A stretch of 44,012 nt of DNA from Bacteroidota bacterium (lineage in GTDB: Bacteria; Bacteroidota; Bacteroidia; Flavobacteriales_D; Sanyastnellaceae): NCBI GenBank assembly GCA_002746975.1, contig NVXE01000001.1:1-44012 (forward strand), read 5' to 3'. The position numbers were made by a program, and so were the translations under genes. Below the pieces are notes generated by a model. The model was not told the origin of the DNA. It did no database searches and saw nothing but the letters and a program-made list of their open reading frames with translations. The stretch's first letter is position 1. The number at the start of each line of letters is the position of its first letter. Below are positions 41,508 to 44,012 of the stretch, one piece after another.

Positions 41508-42544
41508 TTGTATTTTATTTCTTTAGTAGCAGCATTAGCTATTCCTTCCACTACTGGTATGGATTTATTCACTATTGTTGCCATATGACTAAAATCCATC
41601 AAAGCTGACTCGTCCCCAACTTTATGATAATGATCAAAATTGGTAAAATCAAAAGTACTATAGGTATGTGATGGAACACCAAATTCCTTATGGAAGGCAT
41701 AATTGTCAGAACGTTGATACAAATTAAACTCTTTAGCAGTAGGAAGAAAACCTATTAATTTTTCCTTGGCATACCCATTACTTACTTCTGCTAAATTGGA
41801 TTTCTCATACCCAGTGATGTACATAAAATAATCCTTATCCACCAATGCAACGCCTACCATTTCAAAATTCAACATCGCATATAAATTCAGATTTTGCTCT
41901 TTTAATCTTTTAGCCAAATGAATTGAGCCCAAAAGTCCTTTCTCTTCTGCACTGAAAAGCGCAAAAATTATACTGCGTTTATTTGTTTTGACCGCACTAA
42001 AATAACGAGCCAATTCCATAACTGTAGTTGTTCCTGATGCATTGTCGTTGGCCCCGTTGGCAATAGCATCTCCATTTACAGCGCTTATTTCCCCAATATG
42101 GTCATAATGAGCTCCCACAACTATAAATTCTTTTTTTAGTTGTTCGTCATTTCCCTCAATGACCCCCACTACATTAAATGCAGGCTGTTCAAAATTGGAT
42201 AAGGTATCTCTATACGTTAAAAAATAAGGTGCAATGCCATTACTTTTAAAAAAATCTTCAATATAACTTGCTGCTTTGTCTATTCCATCACTTCCAGAAT
42301 CTCTTCCTTTTAATTCATCAGAAGCTAAAAAAGTGATAATTTCTCCCACTCTTTCTTTACTTGAAAACGAAGCAGAAGGAGACCCTTCTTTCACATCGTC
42401 CGAAGCAACAAGAGCATCACTAGTATTCATTTCAATTACACTCCCTTTTACACCTTCTGGGCCATTGGGAGCCACAGTTATACTTTTCTTAGCACCACAA
42501 CCCAACAGCATCATTAAACAAAATATTCCAGTTATTTTTTTCAT
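41504..42544 (-). CDS. M28-family zinc aminopeptidase lipoprotein
   Basis: This 346-aa lipoprotein has signal MKKITGIFCLMMLLGC with lipobox LLGC. The metal ligands are in FIVVGAHYDHIGE (His and Asp), GANDNASGTTTVMELAR (Asp), FSAEEKGLLGS (catalytic and metal Glu), and a C-terminal His in YHKVGDE. It should trim peptides in the periplasm. It is the first gene of a five-gene minus-strand run and faces the PDH-E2 terminator. Confidence 0.9.
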   Translation of the reverse strand: MKKITGIFCLMMLLGCGAKKSITVAPNGPEGVKGSVIEMNTSDALVASDDVKEGSPSASFSSKERVGEIITFLASDELKGRDSGSDGIDKAASYIEDFFKSNGIAPYFLTYRDTLSNFEQPAFNVVGVIEGNDEQLKKEFIVVGAHYDHIGEISAVNGDAIANGANDNASGTTTVMELARYFSAVKTNKRSIIFALFSAEEKGLLGSIHLAKRLKEQNLNLYAMLNFEMVGVALVDKDYFMYITGYEKSNLAEVSNGYAKEKLIGFLPTAKEFNLYQRSDNYAFHKEFGVPSHTYSTFDFTNFDHYHKVGDESALMDFSHMATIVNKSIPVVEGIANAATKEIKYN

Positions 42545-42579
42545 AAAATTATCTTTTTGTAAAGCTTAAAGATAAAAAA

Positions 42580-42604
42580 AGCATCTCATTATATTTGAGA
42601 TGCT
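42580..42604 (-). terminator. Intrinsic terminator of the PDH-E2 gene
   Basis: AGCATCTCA (42580-42588), a 7-nt loop and TGAGATGCT (42596-42604) form a perfect 9-bp stem. It is flanked by six or more A on the left and six T on the right, so it works on the minus strand for the E2 gene just upstream. Confidence 0.85.
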
Positions 42605-42634
42605 TTTTTAAATATTCTAATTGATATTATTTTT

Positions 42635-44012
42635 CTACGCCAACATAGTCACTGGATTTTCTAAAAAGGCCCGTAAGGTCTGTAAAAATTGTGCTCCAGT
42701 TGCACCATCCACTGTTCTATGATCACATGCCAAAGTAACTTTCATTGTATTGCCCACAACTATTTCACCATTCTTAACCACAGGTTTTTCTACAATAGCT
42801 CCCACAGATAATATAGCAGAATTAGGTTGGTTGATAATTGATGTGAAATCCAAGATACCGAACATCCCTAGGTTAGATACAGTAAACGTACTGCCTTCCA
42901 TTTCTGCTGGCGTCAATTTCTTGTTTCTTGACCTACCTGCCATATCCTTGACCATAGCGCCAATTTGTGTCAAGCTTAATTGGTCCGCAAACTTAACTAC
43001 TGGCACTACCAAACCATCTGGAACTGCAACAGCCACCCCAATATGTATATGATGGTTGTATTTCATGGCATCAGCACTCCAAGTCGTATTTACTTGAGGA
43101 TGCTTTTTAAGCGCCATGGCACATGCCTTCAGCACCATATCATTAAAAGATACCTTGGTTTCTGGCAAACTGTTTATTTGTACCCTGGATGCTTTTGCCT
43201 GATCCATATCCACCTCTATAGTGAGGTAGTAATGAGGTGCGCTAAACTTAGATTCAGCCAAACGTTTGGCAATTACTTTTCGCATTGTGGAGTTTTTCAC
43301 TTCCTCACTGCTTTCTTCACCTACCGGCAAAATTACAGCCTTATCTCCTGCAACTACAGCAGGCTGTGCCGTTTGTTGTGCTGGTTGATAATGTTCTACA
43401 TCCTTCTTAACAATTCTTCCATTATCCCCAGTTCCACTAACTTTGGATAAATCAATTCCCTTTTCTTGAGCTATTTTCTTAGCCAATGGTGAAGCGAAAA
43501 CACGTTTTCCATCAGTAGTTACTACGGCAATTGGAGTTTCAGATTTTGTTTCTGCAACTGCAACATCTGTTTTTTCTGTGGCAGCCTCCGGTTTGGACGC
43601 TGCTGATGTTGAATTCAATACAGCATCAACATCGGTTCCTTCTGGTCCAATTACAGCTAACACTGAGTCAACCAGAGCTGATTCCCCTTCTTGGAGACCT
43701 ATATATAATAAGATTCCGGAGTAAAAGGATTCAAACTCCATTGTAGCTTTATCTGTTTCTATTTCAGCAAGAATATCCCCTTCTTCAACAGCATCTCCCA
43801 CTTTTTTCAACCATGAGGCAACAGTACCTTCTTCCATGGTATCACTAAGTCTTGGCATTTTTACCACCTCTACTCCCTCAGGGATTTCTATTGCAACTGG
43901 ACTAGAAGTGCTTTCAACTTTCTCTTCTGAAACCACAACCTCTTTTGGTGCTTCTTCTTTAGCTTCAGTAGATGCTCCATTTAATAAACCTGAAATATCC
44001 TCACCCTCTTCA
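42635..44012 (-). CDS. pdhC: Pyruvate dehydrogenase E2, dihydrolipoamide acetyltransferase (partial)
   Basis: The gene runs off the right edge and at least 459 aa are visible. Order on the protein: the end of one lipoyl domain (EEGEDISGLLNG) and a linker; a second lipoyl domain VKMPRLSDTMEEGTVASWLKK...ETDKATMEFES with the lipoylated Lys in TDKAT; an E3-binding domain VFASPLAKKIAQEKGIDLSKVSGTGDNGRIVKKDV; then the catalytic domain from STMRKVIAKRLAESK to DHRTVDGATGAQFLQTLR with the active His. It transfers acetyl groups to CoA in the pyruvate dehydrogenase complex. No start codon lies inside the window. Confidence 0.95.
   Translation of the reverse strand, partial: EEGEDISGLLNGASTEAKEEAPKEVVVSEEKVESTSSPVAIEIPEGVEVVKMPRLSDTMEEGTVASWLKKVGDAVEEGDILAEIETDKATMEFESFYSGILLYIGLQEGESALVDSVLAVIGPEGTDVDAVLNSTSAASKPEAATEKTDVAVAETKSETPIAVVTTDGKRVFASPLAKKIAQEKGIDLSKVSGTGDNGRIVKKDVEHYQPAQQTAQPAVVAGDKAVILPVGEESSEEVKNSTMRKVIAKRLAESKFSAPHYYLTIEVDMDQAKASRVQINSLPETKVSFNDMVLKACAMALKKHPQVNTTWSADAMKYNHHIHIGVAVAVPDGLVVPVVKFADQLSLTQIGAMVKDMAGRSRNKKLTPAEMEGSTFTVSNLGMFGILDFTSIINQPNSAILSVGAIVEKPVVKNGEIVVGNTMKVTLACDHRTVDGATGAQFLQTLRAFLENPVTMLA

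Noticed and set aside
42276..42569. Plus-strand ORF antisense to the M28 peptidase gene
   Set aside because: It is a shadow frame: the minus-strand peptidase has full family motifs and the antisense product resembles nothing.

Overview
The window comes from a marine-type flavobacterium (Bacteroidota, Flavobacteriaceae-like). The support is AT-rich DNA with GcvP, PafA, MlaE/MlaF, KAS III and PDH-E2 proteins of flavobacterial type, formylglycine sulfatases plus a PL10 pectate lyase, and promoters of the Bacteroidetes TTTG / TAnnTTTG kind. No tRNA, rRNA, CRISPR, transposase or integrase gene was seen.

Positions 1-27 kb are accessory. Apart from one small SnoaL-like gene, every gene up to alkB is on the + strand. 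Most are short, functionally unrelated units: a GT32 glycosyltransferase, SRPBCC, a serine beta-lactamase-like hydrolase, PhzF, VOC, DUF1905/YdeI, three DinB proteins, a LysE exporter, membrane and lipoproteins, and a TolB-like protein. Mixed with them are remnants of sulfated-polysaccharide or pectin degradation: two intact sulfatases, an esterase, a LamG protein, a frameshifted PL10 lyase, an MFS carrier and a broken esterase-sulfatase mosaic. Several spacers share a recurring signature. Genes are followed by a TAACAAcATATAAA-like motif and preceded by a TATATTTAGGatATcGTT..TAAC.AT motif, so the region looks like a gene-cassette-style array without a visible integrase.

Positions 18-24.5 kb hold three regulatory modules whose candidate operators can be read directly. 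A thioredoxin-like / DUF2024 / Cys-rich MarR set has repeated TTAGGAtTnCTAA palindromes placed between the -33 and -7 boxes. A Crp/Fnr-type regulator precedes an M20 amidohydrolase, with a CACATATGTG palindrome between them. A divergent SnoaL / HxlR pair shares two identical 18-bp copies of TAACTTGCAAAAAACAAG.

Positions 24.5-27 kb are a translationally coupled DNA-alkylation-repair operon: AraC-Ogt fusion, 2OG-Fe(II) oxygenase, stand-alone Ada zinc domain, AlkB. Then come a periplasmic rhodanese, an ECF sigma factor with a small ZAS-type anti-sigma protein, and a UbiA-like membrane protein.

Positions 29-44 kb are core chromosome: gcvP, a KAS III enzyme, FkbM methyltransferase plus GT2, a PafA-type phosphatase, a MlaE/MlaF-type lipid transporter, and a five-gene minus-strand run (M28 peptidase, SDR, HAD phosphatase, SprT-like protease, mannose-1-phosphate guanylyltransferase). 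The window ends inside the gene for the pyruvate dehydrogenase E2 subunit.
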